Positions 43,267 through 54,320 are shown, counted from the first letter of the stretch. The stretch: DNA of 64,000 nucleotides from Microplitis mediator (GCF_029852145.1 NC_079974.1:12463041-12527040); one strand, 5' to 3'. Translations and numbers: made by a program. The notes: generated by a model not told the origin, from the sequence alone.

Positions 43267-45431
43267 TGTCACGTAACCATTCAAATTAATTAATAATTAA
43301 TTAGGAATAAGTAACGAATTAGTATTTAAGTTTAAATTTGAATGGTTGCGCGGGCATTTCGTTGCCACGCCGGTGAGACAGCGTTTGCTCGCGCATGCGC
43401 GCGGTATGACTGAGAGCACGTGTGTGCTAATATTTTAAATTTCAATTTAAAAATAATTACACTTATTATTTATTATTTATAAGGGAATATTTATGATTTG
43501 GCGTTATTCAGGGGACATAATGTGTGGTCACATTATGCCCCAATTATTATCTTTATTTTATTTCGATTTAATTGCATATCCAGGTATTGTGGAAATGAAA
43601 ATAGTCACCATAGAGGAGGGGAAAAATCGATATTTTCCCCTCCAATATCGACGGATAACATACAGTGTTAAATAATTATTATTTAATTATATATATATTT
43701 TACAATTATCATTTTGGTATAAATGCATACTAAATATATGTATTTAATTTATTTTGTATCATTCAGGTGGGGTAAAAATGCTTTTATAATTTATTTAATT
43801 AATTCAAAGGCCCGGGGCTAGGTAACAATGATAATTATAATTAAGGGCGATTGTTGCGCCACGTGGGTGGCCAACAAGTGGCGGGCCCAAAAAGTACTCA
43901 GAAAGGTACGGAGAGTACAACTGAGCAGACGCTGTGTCACTAATACGTTGCTGATACGTTTTGAATTCAACTTAATTAAGTTTTGTTTAACATTGCTTGT
44001 GATCAATCTAGTAAAGATTGTTAGATTGTCTTATTCACCGTGTGCGTGGTTACGAGGCTTTTTTGGAAGTGAAGCAGTAATTAGTAAGTACTTTGATTTC
44101 TCTCCATGCATTGTTACCTGTAACCTCCCCGGGAATTGTTGGAATTCGCGAGCCTAATAATTTGACGGATTTGATATTTTACCACCCCTGAATGGTACAT
44201 TTTTACATATAAAAGGAGTTGGGGACGCTAAATTAAGCGTATTTTGTTTAATTTGCGACTTAATATTGGAAATTGCGCGGTTGCGGTAGTCCGCTATATA
44301 GATGTATCGATAGCTGCGTATATCGATAGCTACCTATATCTGTATACTTATAGCTATAGCTATACACCGGCTAAGGAAATAAATTCCTAAGCCGGCGACG
44401 CAATAGTTCACAGGAAAAATTCCTGGGCAAATAATAATAATTATTAAGTGGAATTATTATTATTATTAATTTATTATTTATATTATAATCTATTACAGTT
44501 ATTATTATTATTTAATTAATTAACCCCGAATTATTATTTATGTTTTTCTTTTTATTTACCCCAGTGGTCCAGCAATTTAAATTATATATTATTTATAAAT
44601 AATTACAAACGGAGGGATAATTATTTATGTAAAATAATTTATGTAAGGATTTATGGAAATTTATATTGAGAGTGAGTGTGCCGTATCTTTCTCCCCCTAT
44701 AAGGTGTAAAGGGGTAACCCAAGGTTCGAGGAGGTGATAATTTTTTTTGTATCGACATTTTATTTATTTTGTTTAAGTAAATCATTATTGTAATATAATT
44801 TATATTTTATATTGGATTTAAATTCAGAATTTCTTTTTGCATTATATAGATTCAGCCCCCAGGGGTTTAGTAAAGATTATAATTTGTAATCAGTGAAATA
44901 TTGTATCAAAAAAAATTTTTGATAATTTTTATAAATAATCGTATCCAACAATTCTCGGGGAAATACTCTATATTTATTTTCCTGGATCTTTTCCTGCTCT
45001 ATTTAATTTAATTTATTATTTATATATATGTTTTCAACTGTGCATATTATTTTCTTTTCTTGATTATTTCTCTCTTTATTATTTCTTTCGATTTTATCCG
45101 CCTTGTTACTGGCTGTAATCGCTCGGATTTTCCCTTGCAAATTTCCCCCTGATAAAAATTTTGTCCGTTTTTGAGAAACGGTCTGGCGCCTACGTGCACT
45201 AACCCAGCCTGAGGGGCTGGTCCAGGCACACCCTATTTTTATTCTGCAACTTAATAACACTATTATTTATTTATAAATTTAAAATTTAATTAAAGTGAAA
45301 TTTATCAACGTTTTATTTTTCCGGACTTTTGAGTTTATAATTTAATTTTTTTGATTTACACGTGGGTGACCGCATACAGTACTGGGATAATTCGCGTCTC
45401 CGTCGCGAAATTTAAACTAGTATTTGTTATA
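43267..45431 (+). repeat. Probable 5' LTR and leader of gypsy element O
   Basis: The region ends directly before the primer binding site at 45432, so its right part must be LTR. A TATA-like CATATAAAAGG lies at 44206-44216. Several hairpins are visible: GGGGACATAATG/CATTATGCCCC (about 43511-43541), GGAGGGGAAAA/TTTTCCCCTCC (43613-43642) and CCGGCT/AGCCGG (44367-44395). The left edge is uncertain; TGTCACG at 43267 is a guess. No matching 3' copy is present because the element is cut at 52556. Confidence 0.45.
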
Positions 45432-45449
45432 TGGCGCCCAACGTGGGGC
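45432..45449 (+). promoter_or_regulatory. Primer binding site, tRNA-Lys type
   Basis: TGGCGCCCAACGTGGGGC is the standard 18-nt site complementary to the 3' end of tRNA-Lys(1,2), shared by many insect LTR elements and some retroviruses. It marks the start of the internal part of element O. Confidence 0.9.
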
Positions 45450-45656
45450 CAGGGGGTCATTAATTTGATAATTAAAATTTTTGAGTAAAATAAAATTTGC
45501 GAGTTTCCACGGAGGAGTGGGTTAAATAAAAATTTTATCGGGCGATAAAATAATATTCGAAGATTTGTTTTATTTCATTTATATTAATTATATATTATTT
45601 TGAATTTTTATACGCATTTACCACATTTAATCTGTTTATATATTTTCACATTTAAA

Positions 45657-48281
45657 ATGGAATCGTGGGAAGAAATTTTTGCCGAATCTGACCGGTTAAT
45701 TAAATTAATGTCGTCGATACTGGTACGTGGTGGCGCTACGGATGATGAGTCTACCGCGAGTAATAATAACGACGCGATTAATAACGATAACGCGGTAATT
45801 AACGTGTACGCGGATAAAGCGGGTAATGATAAAAACATGAATGTGGATGAGAAACGGGATTCTCACGTGAGTGGAACCGATGACGATATTTCGAGCGCAA
45901 GACTCGAAAACAGTCGTGGACTCGCACCCCAACATATGATACCAACGATCATCCCAAGTCGAGCGAACCGATCTGGTCGGGAGGTAGAGATCGTGGGTGA
46001 ACACACTTCCCTTGCCTATGCGACTGACCCTGGGCATAGGCGTGGCCGGGGGCGCGGGAGAGCGTTACGGACGGCCCGAAGTGTGGAATCACATGACCCC
46101 TCTACTCCACTGCCAGAATCTGAGCTCACGTGGATGTTACTGCGACCGGATGATGAAATTCGTATGGTATTATTCGGTTTAGGGTTATCAACCGCCGGGG
46201 GTAGAAATAAACGACGCGATCGGTTAAACCGTCATCATAAACGGGCTCTGGGAATTCCGAATATACCCTGGGATCCAACTCGAGACGAGTTGTCCAGCAA
46301 TATAGACGCGCGGGCGACTGAATTGACCGACGAGGAGATTCGTCGATACCTGTTGTTACAGCAAGTGAATCCAGCAGGTACCCGTGAGGTAATTCAGGAT
46401 CGTTTTCAACGGTTGTTGCGACGCGAAGACGGAGATTACGAGGCACCCTGGAGTCTCGCTACGGATGAGTTGATCCCAGTTGGCCCGGAGGTACCTGAAT
46501 TTCCTAATGGCATGAATGGTTATGTCACCGGGGCGACACTCGTGCAGGCACTGCGCATGCTGGAAGAAAAGATGGAACGCGGACAGCAGCAGTTGATCGA
46601 GATGTTGAGTCAACCCGCGAGAACTGACTCAATTCGCGCGTCTTCACCACACGGTGGCCCACCTGTACCTGCAACATTGCCAGAGCTCAGTGCAATACCT
46701 GCTGTAACTCAAACCACGAGTTCTAGACGCAACGCGAGGTCTGCCAACATACACGACACCCGCGTACATCATCAGGCGATGAATCCGCTGGCAACACAAC
46801 CTGGTGGCAACACAAATCAACCACCACGGCAAAATACCAGGTCTGGTGCCCCTCCCACTTCTACTCAGTCACATGTCCACTTCCAAACACCGCTGAATCA
46901 ACACCGTGGCCGAGATTCGGATCGACACCCCAGCAGTTCGTCGAGTGAGTCGGATTCAGACGATAGTTATACGTCTTCCTCATCTGAATACCACTCCCAC
47001 CGTAGCTCGGGTCGCGAAAAACGCCATTCATCACGCGTGTTTGCTCGAGATCATGGTGCAATCGCCAGAAACTGGAAATTATCATTTTCTGGTGATGGTA
47101 GTATGACCAGCGATGAATTTTTGAGACGTCTGGTCGTACTAACGCGCAGTGCTGGAATTCGTCGCACTGACCGGCTTGCTGTGCTGCCAGAAGTCTTCAA
47201 AGGCAAAGCTGAAGTTTGGTTCAGCGCCAATTGCCACCGATGGTCAAGTTGGGACTCGTTTAAGTCCGAATTTTTGACGTGGTTTAAAAGTGGCGGTCGT
47301 CAACGTGGAATTCGGGCTGATATTCGAGCGCGTAATCAGGGCCAGAAGGAAACGGCTCGGGATTACTTAATCTGCCTCCAGAATTTATACTCACGTCTGA
47401 GACATCCACCATCGGAGCGTTCGCAAGTCAAACGGGCAACAAAAGGGTTGTTACCCGCTTACTGGGACCATTGTCCACTCGGTGAGTTTAATACTTATCA
47501 TTCGCTGTTGACGAAAGCCACACAGGTTGAAGAAAGATGGAAAGCAGCGAGAAACCACCGTCAACCACCACCGAGAGAAGAAGCGAATATAAAAGAATGC
47601 TCATATTCTGCTGGCATTCGGCCTCCGAGGGATAATCGAGCCGTTATGCATGCGGTTGACACCACGGCAGAACACACCGACTCGACTAGTGGTTCACAGT
47701 CTGCCCAGGGGAAGAAAAAGAAACGTAAACCACGCAGATCTCGCCGACAGAGAGTTGCTGATCAGACTTTGGCACCTGTCACACTCGCCGGATCTGATCA
47801 GTCGGTGAAAGTGGTCACTGATGGAGCAGTGAAACTCTCGAATCAACGCGGGAACGTACAAAACCCGCCACCGGACCGACAACAGAATCCAGGTGCGCAG
47901 AACCGCGGCGCAATCCCGAAAAATAACTCGGGAATGCCACAACAACCTCCGAGGACGTCAAATTTGCTTCCGAATAATCCTCCGAGAGGTTCAATGAACG
48001 TGAACCGGGTCAATCAAATGCCTCCGGGGTATAATAATAATAATAACTCGTCTTTTGCTCGTAATTTGGGGCAAATGGGGCAAAATAGACCCGCGCGTCC
48101 GCGATTTTGCTATAATTGTGGCTCGCTTGAACATTTGGGGTATTATTGTCAACAGCCACGCCGGGATATCTGCATGAGATGCGGAATAATCGGAAAGACG
48201 GCCGTTACTTGCGTGTGTAACGTAGATAGTCGTCCCAACGCGTTTCTATTACCAAAAAACGACGAAGCAGCCCGCCAGTAG
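45657..48281 (+). CDS. gag: Large Gag of gypsy element O (874 aa)
   Basis: ATG at 45657 (MESWEEIFAESDRLIKLMSS) is preferred over the upstream in-frame codon. The first ~450 residues are low-complexity, with an Asn/Asp-rich start, a stretch resembling a SAP-like helix pair (LTDEEIRRYLLLQQVNPAGT) and a Ser-rich linker. A capsid-type region (about 470-635) contains WKLSFSGDGSMTSDEFLRRL and GKAEVWFSANCHRW. A basic run KKKKRKPRRSRRQR follows. The C-terminus has one CCHC knuckle, CYNCGSLEHLGYYC, and a second, CMRCGIIGKTAVTC, in which the His is replaced by Lys. Gag would package RNA and form the particle. It is about twice the usual gypsy length. It ends just after the -1 frameshift signal. Confidence 0.9.
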   Translation: MESWEEIFAESDRLIKLMSSILVRGGATDDESTASNNNDAINNDNAVINVYADKAGNDKNMNVDEKRDSHVSGTDDDISSARLENSRGLAPQHMIPTIIPSRANRSGREVEIVGEHTSLAYATDPGHRRGRGRGRALRTARSVESHDPSTPLPESELTWMLLRPDDEIRMVLFGLGLSTAGGRNKRRDRLNRHHKRALGIPNIPWDPTRDELSSNIDARATELTDEEIRRYLLLQQVNPAGTREVIQDRFQRLLRREDGDYEAPWSLATDELIPVGPEVPEFPNGMNGYVTGATLVQALRMLEEKMERGQQQLIEMLSQPARTDSIRASSPHGGPPVPATLPELSAIPAVTQTTSSRRNARSANIHDTRVHHQAMNPLATQPGGNTNQPPRQNTRSGAPPTSTQSHVHFQTPLNQHRGRDSDRHPSSSSSESDSDDSYTSSSSEYHSHRSSGREKRHSSRVFARDHGAIARNWKLSFSGDGSMTSDEFLRRLVVLTRSAGIRRTDRLAVLPEVFKGKAEVWFSANCHRWSSWDSFKSEFLTWFKSGGRQRGIRADIRARNQGQKETARDYLICLQNLYSRLRHPPSERSQVKRATKGLLPAYWDHCPLGEFNTYHSLLTKATQVEERWKAARNHRQPPPREEANIKECSYSAGIRPPRDNRAVMHAVDTTAEHTDSTSGSQSAQGKKKKRKPRRSRRQRVADQTLAPVTLAGSDQSVKVVTDGAVKLSNQRGNVQNPPPDRQQNPGAQNRGAIPKNNSGMPQQPPRTSNLLPNNPPRGSMNVNRVNQMPPGYNNNNNSSFARNLGQMGQNRPARPRFCYNCGSLEHLGYYCQQPRRDICMRCGIIGKTAVTCVCNVDSRPNAFLLPKNDEAARQ

Positions 48282-48296
48282 AGGGTGGCGGTGCTG
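48254..48296 (+). promoter_or_regulatory. -1 ribosomal frameshift signal of element O
   Basis: The heptamer AAAAAAC (48254-48260) is in the correct gag phase (A AAA AAC). After a 7-nt spacer a stem follows: CAGCCCGCCA (48268-48277) with TGGCGGTGCTG (48286-48296), one bulged T and an 8-nt loop. The gag stop lies at 48279-48281, inside the loop. The -1 frame is open until TAG at 48368. Confidence 0.8.
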
Positions 48297-48370
48297 GGCG
48301 TTCATCGATCCCTCCAATAACTATCACCAGGGAGCGGGTTTTGATGAATTTACGTCATATGGTTGTTTAG

Positions 48371-50854
48371 GCTGATATTCATGCTGTTTCTGATCCACCG
48401 TGCGAGGCCAAGTGTGAAGATGATGCCACACTTGATGAAATTACCGCGGTAGGGGATCAAACAGCCACTGTAATGTCACTGATAAATCAGCCGGGTGATG
48501 AAAATGGCGATTTTTGGCGGTTACGTCACGGTAAACCCCGCCCACAAGTCGTTATTAGCGCTGGTACTCGTAAAAAGGTCGCAATTATTGACACCGGAGC
48601 AAAAACGACCGCTTTTGGCGACTTCGCGAGAGAATTAATGTATGACGGGTTCCCATGTCTCTTTGAAGCTCGGCCGACACGTTTCGGGATGGCAAATCGA
48701 ACGATTGACGTGAGTGGGGGCGTGGTGAATGTTAAAATGACTCTCGATGACGTTGAGGAGGTCATATTTCCGGTCCATTATATTCCTCGGTTGGCAAGTT
48801 TAAATTTAATCGGTACAAATTTCATAAATTATTTTAATATGGGATTAGATTTACAAAACCGATTATGGCGTATACGTGGCGGTACCTGGCATAATTTAAC
48901 GTTCGAACCTGAAAGTCATCCGCGTATTGAAAACGTCGCAGCGGTACACGAGCTCACGCAAACTGAGACTGCGCAGTTACGTGAATTTTTGGACGCGCAA
49001 CGTAAATTAATGCCACCGGGTTTGGGTTTGACCTCGCTAGTTGAGCATGAGATAAGACTCAAAGACGAGCGACCTATTAAACAACGTGTATATCGCCGAT
49101 CACCAGTGGTTTTACAGGCATTACACGAGGCTATTGATAAAATGCTTGCCGATGACATAATTGAGCCTGCTCCAGCATCGGAATGGTCCAGTCAGCCGAT
49201 TATGGTTAAAAAGCCTGATGGATCATACCGCATGTGCGTTGATTTTCGCGACGTGAATACGGTGACCGAAAAAGACACGTATCGACCGCCTGGTATGATT
49301 GAAATACTTGAGAAATGTCGTGATGCTCACTATATTACGACACTCGACATGAACTCGGCGTTCTGGCAAATTTTAATGAATCCAAACAGTCGCAAATATA
49401 CTGCCTTTTGGGTCCCCGGTCGCGATCTTTTTCAGTATAAACGTATGCCGATGGGTTTATGCAACGCACCGGCGAGTTTTCAACGCGTAATGGACAAAAT
49501 AATTACACCAGATTTATCCCCATATGTGTTTGCATATCTGGATGACGTAATTATTGTCACCCCGACGTTTCAGAAACATCTTGAGATGTTAGATGTTGTC
49601 TTGAGTCGATTACGCAACGCCGGGTTTACTTTAAATTTCGATAAAAGTAAATTTTGTCAGCCCCAAGTACGATTTTTGGGCTTTTTACTGGATAAAGATG
49701 GACTCAGGCCAGACCCTGAGAAAACTGAACCTATTTTGAATTACCCGCGGCCGAAAAATGTTAAACAAATCCGACGTTTTAACGGCATGATTAATTGGTA
49801 TCACCGTCATTTAAAAAACGTCGCGTGCGTAGCCGGTCCGTTGTATCGTTTAACGCGTAAAGATGTACCGTGGAGATGGACGGAAGCTGAGGAAGAGTCT
49901 TTCCAGTCTTTAAAGAAAGCACTCGCAGAAGCTCCAGTCTTGTCGACACTGGACTATACATTACCGTTCACACTATATACGGATGCAAGTCAGTGTGGAC
50001 TCGGTGCGGTTCTAGTTCAACGCAACGGTGATCGCGAGTATTTGATTGCGTGTGCAAGTAAAGCACTCAGCAGCGCGGAAGCTAATTACAGTACGACTGA
50101 GAAGGAATGTCTAGCGGTAGTGTGGGCCGTACGTAAATTTAGACATTACCTCGATGGTTTTAAATTTACAGTCGTGACTGATCATGCTAGTCTCCGGTGG
50201 CTTATGAACGCGCGCGATCCGACGGGAAAATTAGCCAGGTGGGCTATGGAGCTCTCTGAGTACGATATGAAAATAGAGTATCGAAAAGGGGCGGAGAACG
50301 AGGCTCCAGATGCTCTCTCTCGTATTTGTGAAGACCAGGAACTCGTCGTGAGTCAAGTTAACGCGCTGGGCGAGGCCGGTAATGACGAGTGGTACGGACA
50401 AAAATGCCGTCTGTTAATATCTGACCCAGAGGCACTACCTGACTATCATTACGAGAACGGTAGACTGTATCGAAGACGACCTGATTCAATGAGGCAGATA
50501 CTCGGGGAAAATGACCATGACCGGAAACTAGTCATACCAGCTGACCAACGAGAGCGTATACTGCAGGCAGTACATGATGACGCGCAAGCAGGTCACTTGG
50601 GTGTCCAAAAGACATACGCACGGGCGATATTGAGATATTATTGGCCTGGAATGTTTCGTGACATACAAGATTATGTTAAAAATTGTGAACGTTGTCTTGA
50701 GTCGAAGCCGGTTCAACGAAAGCCGATTGGTTTCATGTCACCGAGAATACCAGGTGAACCTTGGGAAGTCGTGGCCGCTGCTACTATGTCGTTTACGCGT
50801 TCTCGCGCGGGGTATTGTTATTTACTTGTTTTCGAGGATTTATACACGCGATAG
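48371..50854 (+). CDS. pol: Pol of gypsy element O: PR, RT, RNase H, start of IN
   Basis: The frame is -1 relative to gag and open from 48371. A TAG at 48368-48370 separates it from the frameshift site. The first ATG is 48473. Protease has KVAIIDTGAKTTAF (about 48573-48614). RT shows MCVDFRDVNTV, MGLCNAPASFQRVMD and the YLDD box (near 49535). RNase H begins LYTDASQCGLGAVLVQ. The integrase zinc region is HDDAQAGHLGVQKTYARAI then CERCLES. The frame ends early at TAG 50852-50854, within the integrase core, where a frameshift moves the coding sequence to another frame. The Ty3/gypsy assignment is firm. The sublineage (perhaps Osvaldo/Ulysses-like) is a guess. Confidence 0.92.
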   Translation, partial: ADIHAVSDPPCEAKCEDDATLDEITAVGDQTATVMSLINQPGDENGDFWRLRHGKPRPQVVISAGTRKKVAIIDTGAKTTAFGDFARELMYDGFPCLFEARPTRFGMANRTIDVSGGVVNVKMTLDDVEEVIFPVHYIPRLASLNLIGTNFINYFNMGLDLQNRLWRIRGGTWHNLTFEPESHPRIENVAAVHELTQTETAQLREFLDAQRKLMPPGLGLTSLVEHEIRLKDERPIKQRVYRRSPVVLQALHEAIDKMLADDIIEPAPASEWSSQPIMVKKPDGSYRMCVDFRDVNTVTEKDTYRPPGMIEILEKCRDAHYITTLDMNSAFWQILMNPNSRKYTAFWVPGRDLFQYKRMPMGLCNAPASFQRVMDKIITPDLSPYVFAYLDDVIIVTPTFQKHLEMLDVVLSRLRNAGFTLNFDKSKFCQPQVRFLGFLLDKDGLRPDPEKTEPILNYPRPKNVKQIRRFNGMINWYHRHLKNVACVAGPLYRLTRKDVPWRWTEAEEESFQSLKKALAEAPVLSTLDYTLPFTLYTDASQCGLGAVLVQRNGDREYLIACASKALSSAEANYSTTEKECLAVVWAVRKFRHYLDGFKFTVVTDHASLRWLMNARDPTGKLARWAMELSEYDMKIEYRKGAENEAPDALSRICEDQELVVSQVNALGEAGNDEWYGQKCRLLISDPEALPDYHYENGRLYRRRPDSMRQILGENDHDRKLVIPADQRERILQAVHDDAQAGHLGVQKTYARAILRYYWPGMFRDIQDYVKNCERCLESKPVQRKPIGFMSPRIPGEPWEVVAAATMSFTRSRAGYCYLLVFEDLYTR

Positions 50855-51682
50855 ATCGAGTGCGTACCGATTCGAGCTGCAAACGGAAAAACGGTTGCTA
50901 AAAGTTTTCGACAGTTCGTTATTAACCGTTGAGGCGTACCGCGCGTGTTTTGGACCGATAACGGACGTGAATATCTGAATCGAGACGTCGTAGAGCTCGT
51001 TCAAGAGTGTGGTATTCAGCATACTACCACCCCACCGTATCATGCCCAAGCTAATCCGGTTGAAAGGGTCAACCGTAATTTAAAAACCATGATCATGAGT
51101 TACTTGGGTGATGATCATCGCGACTGGGATGTAAATATTCATGAATTCCAGTTCGCGTATAATACCGCGATTCATGAATCACTCGGAGTGAGTCCGGCAT
51201 ATTTAAATTTGGGCCGGGACCCATGCCCGATACGAAATTTTCGGCGTACAGACGATAATGACGTCGTTATTGATAATGAAGCTGACCGCAGTGGTTGGAT
51301 CCAACGAATGGATCGTATGGTAGAGTTGCGCGATATCGTAAATCAGCGTATCCGCCGATCGTCTGAACGATACGCGATTTACTACAATAGTAAACGTCGA
51401 AATATTTTGTTCGAGATAGGCGATCAAGTCTATAAACCTACTCACGTCTTGTCGAAAAAGAGTGAGCAGGTTGTGGGTAAACTTGCACCGTGATATGCGG
51501 GCCCATTTGTCATTTCGAAGGTGGTAACTCCAGTTATTGTTGAGATGGAGACTCTCGAGGGCAAATATATTGGACGCAGCCACGTAAAATTTTTAAAATT
51601 AGTAAAACGAGCTGAAAATGTCCGTCAGAGGCAGGTCGACGCAGTCGCATGGTTAAATGTTCTATCTATATCTACTACTTGA
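50855..51682 (+). pseudogene. Remainder of element O integrase, broken
   Basis: Coding character continues in a shifted frame with TGA at 50930-50932, then opens at 50945 as FWTDNGREYLNRDVVE and later HAQANPVERVNRNLK, giving the second Asp and the Glu of the D-D-E triad. Another TGA at 51491-51493 interrupts the C-terminal module, in which YAGPFVISKV is recognisable. With one frameshift and two stops, this integrase is dead. Confidence 0.88.
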
Positions 51683-51836
51683 CTCTCCTATACGCTTATC
51701 TACTATCTATCACTATTGCTGCTCTGTTACTGTCTACTATTGCGCTACTGCTATCTACGACTATAACTGTCGCTTGTGTATATTGTATTAATACACCCAG
51801 AAGAATTGGTATAATAAAGGATCTTATTAAATAGGA

Positions 51837-52349
51837 ATGGCGCTATCCAAACAACAGATGATGCGGTACGTGGAGACGTACCATGAAGAGATGGGTATCG
51901 GCATGATACCCCGAGGTTCAGCCACCTGGAAGGCACATCTTACCCTTCTAGTTCAACAGAAAATTAAGGCCATAACGAGCCGTCCAGCACGCCGGGCGGA
52001 TCTTAGACCTGGTTGTGCCAGATGTGGTCAACCTGGACACCCGGCGAGACTGTGCATAAACCAACCTCTGGAGGATCGCCCATTCTGCGAAGAATGTTTG
52101 TGCTTCTACACCGGAGAGTGCCGAGGGGCACATGGCAGGATCCATTTGGCTGCACGCGGACGCTACATGGTATGTGCCCAAAAATTGCAGTTTGGCACAT
52201 GCCCAAATGGTCATGGAAACGTAGGGGACCAATTGAGCGAGCTACCGTGGTTGGGATGGCTGACCAATGATGACCGCTTACGCCGGGTTTACTGCTTGGA
52301 CCAGATGGGTCCTAGTGATCCCAAGATGGCTAACTTGGAGGCGGCTTAG
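51837..52349 (+). CDS. Accessory ORF after pol: zinc-knuckle, Cys-rich protein (170 aa)
   Basis: ATG at 51837 opens an intact frame with normal protein composition, about 155 nt after the last recognisable integrase codons. Residues 60-73 form a CCHC knuckle (CARCGQPGHPARLC). A Cys/His-rich module follows: C84, C87, C89, C95, H99, C113, C122 and H126, which could bind one or two more zinc ions. There is no signal peptide or membrane segment. Its position where errantiviruses have env suggests an accessory gene of element O, probably expressed from a spliced RNA. A nucleic-acid chaperone or RNA-binding role is plausible for a CCHC protein. I do not recognise a named family. Unlike pol it has no stops. 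Confidence 0.65.
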   Translation: MALSKQQMMRYVETYHEEMGIGMIPRGSATWKAHLTLLVQQKIKAITSRPARRADLRPGCARCGQPGHPARLCINQPLEDRPFCEECLCFYTGECRGAHGRIHLAARGRYMVCAQKLQFGTCPNGHGNVGDQLSELPWLGWLTNDDRLRRVYCLDQMGPSDPKMANLEAA

Positions 52350-52555
52350 AAGAGTCGGCGGGTGGAGTGCCACCACTATTACCCCATTCTTTATTTATTT
52401 TTATTTCACATTTTTATTTCGTATCCTACCTTTGTATTTATTTTTTTTAGTATTATTATAAACATATTGTTGTAAGACGCCCAGTGGTCGATATTCATTC
52501 ACCAGTTAGTTTATTCCTAAAAATAAAACGGCGCAACCCATTAAAATCTTGAGTT
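52350..52555 (+). other. Truncated 3' tail of element O
   Basis: T-rich sequence follows the accessory ORF, with GGCGGGTGGAG at 52358-52368 as a possible polypurine tract. It is then cut by the next retroelement. Confidence 0.4.
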
Positions 52556-54235
52556 TGTTACGATCTCATTCCCTTCCAGACCTGTTAAAATAAGGGAGTT
52601 GCCCTGCTGACGAGTTTCCTCGTTACTCACCGGCAGGCCCAGAGTGTGGAAGCTTAACTGACTGACTCCCGAAAAATTATTCATACATAATTATTATATA
52701 TTATCCTTATACAAATTATTATACATTCATACATAACTATTATATATGATTACACAAAATTATTATATATTCATACGTAATTATCTTTTAGTTATTATAG
52801 TACATATGTATGTTCATGTGTATATGCATATATATATATATATATATATATATGCATGTACACACACATATATATATATATATATATATGTGTGTGTACA
52901 TGCATATACATATATAATTATTATTATTAACGCATATATACACTTACACATTATTACGAATACATGACCAGGTTCGATGGTGAATCAAGGATGAGGTACC
53001 GACGTCAGCAGAAATAAGAATTATTATTTAAATAAAGATACTAAGAAATTCTAAAAGTTTAAACAATTCAAAACAATAAAGTCAGCATCTTCACACGGTA
53101 CGTTATCAAAGAAGTGTAAGTTTACTGTCGCTATATCCCACCTTTGGTCCACCGGATGTAATCTGATCGGGCATTGTTAATATATATGAACGTCGCAGAT
53201 CAACGGAGGTACTCACTCTTCAGTCAGTAAGTCCCGGAATTTCTCCGCGAATAATTCTTCCGTTGACCTTCGTCGTTAACGAAGATAAAAATTTCGTAAA
53301 CCATATCTATAATTATAAAAATCAGTTCACCATTGGAACAATTGAGTAAATCTAGCGGAATCTATTATAAATCCAAATTTTCGATAAAATTTACCGTAAA
53401 ACAAAATTAATATATCTTCCTAAACGGAAATTATTAGTGTAAGCCACCAATTAGTGCTTATTGTAAAATTTGTGTTAAAGTTAAACTGTAAAATTTCTAA
53501 ATAAGATTTTAATCAATAAAATATATGGTGATTGTGACAAACCTTGTGTAGTGAATACTTTCCATAAAATATAAATTAACTAAATAAGATAAGGTAGTTT
53601 AACGGGCCGTCTAATCAACGGTACAGTGGTGGTTATCAGTGGAACCTGTGAACTTCCAAAAGATCTTGACCCACAGAAGTTGTGTTTCATTCGGACACAC
53701 TTCTGTTATCACTCAATCTTACCCAAAATCAGGAGTGTGTGCTTTGTCTAGCACCAGTCCTTGGGCAAGTTTCTGTGAATGGTAAAAAAATCTCGTCGGT
53801 CGGGTCTACGGTTCCAACTGAGGAAAATTCACTCCGATTACGTGAACGGGCGAATTTACCACCGTCCGTTAATTGAGACTCGGTATTGGGAATCAGACGA
53901 CCTTCCGATACCCGGGCAATCTCTAAATTCAACCGTATTGGATCAAGCGATTCTTTCGAAACTCAGCAAACCACGAGTCATTTCCGACGTCCCAGCTCCC
54001 GAGGGATTGTACGACCAACTTAAGGCCCGACGAATTCAACTGCCCGAAAATCACCACGGGATTCAGACCCCGTTCCAGAGCCTGGTAGACCAATTGGAGG
54101 AGTGGATTACAGGGATTCCAATAATTCAACTAGATTAAAAGGTAAGCGAGCAACTAGAATAGGGAAACCCCGGAATCTATCGATATCCGAAAACATAGAG
54201 AGGAAAGGCGAATACTTTACGATCAGGTCGTAACA
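52556..54235 (+). repeat. 5' LTR of env-bearing retroelement (long form)
   Basis: Starts TGTTACGATCTC and ends GGTCGTAACA. It matches 61845-62730 at both ends with few substitutions, but contains about 780 bp (53253-54032) that the 3' copy lacks. An imperfect palindromic TA/TG microsatellite lies at 52826-52910. The left flank ends AGTT, and AGTT also occurs at the far end of the element, a possible 4-bp target duplication. Confidence 0.85.
53779..54138 (+). other. Open frame inside the 5' LTR (119 codons)
   Basis: The frame covers the end of the 780-bp block unique to the 5' LTR and runs into the shared part. It encodes non-repetitive, plausible sequence (for example NGRIYHRPLIETRYWESDD and PFQSLVDQLEEWITGIP). 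There is no known domain. It could be chance, or the 3' exon of a captured gene. Confidence 0.3.
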
Positions 54236-54239
54236 AAAG

Positions 54240-54257
54240 TGGTGACAGCGGTTCTCC
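54240..54257 (+). promoter_or_regulatory. Putative primer binding site
   Basis: TGGTGACAGCGGTTCTCC begins four bases after the LTR. It has the TGG start expected from a CCA tRNA end. I cannot name the tRNA. Confidence 0.55.
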
Positions 54258-54320
54258 TATACTAGTCTCTCTTCCTTTTATTTGGATTTTTTTTTTTTTT
54301 TTTTTTTTAATTAATTCAAA

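Noticed and set aside
51649..51834. 61-codon hydrophobic frame between pol and the accessory ORF
   Set aside because: It overlaps the shifted integrase tail and a CTATCTACTA-type simple repeat; the membrane-like character follows from base composition.
52746..52967. Frame through the TA/TG microsatellite
   Set aside because: It is a translation of a microsatellite; the copy in the other LTR differs in length.
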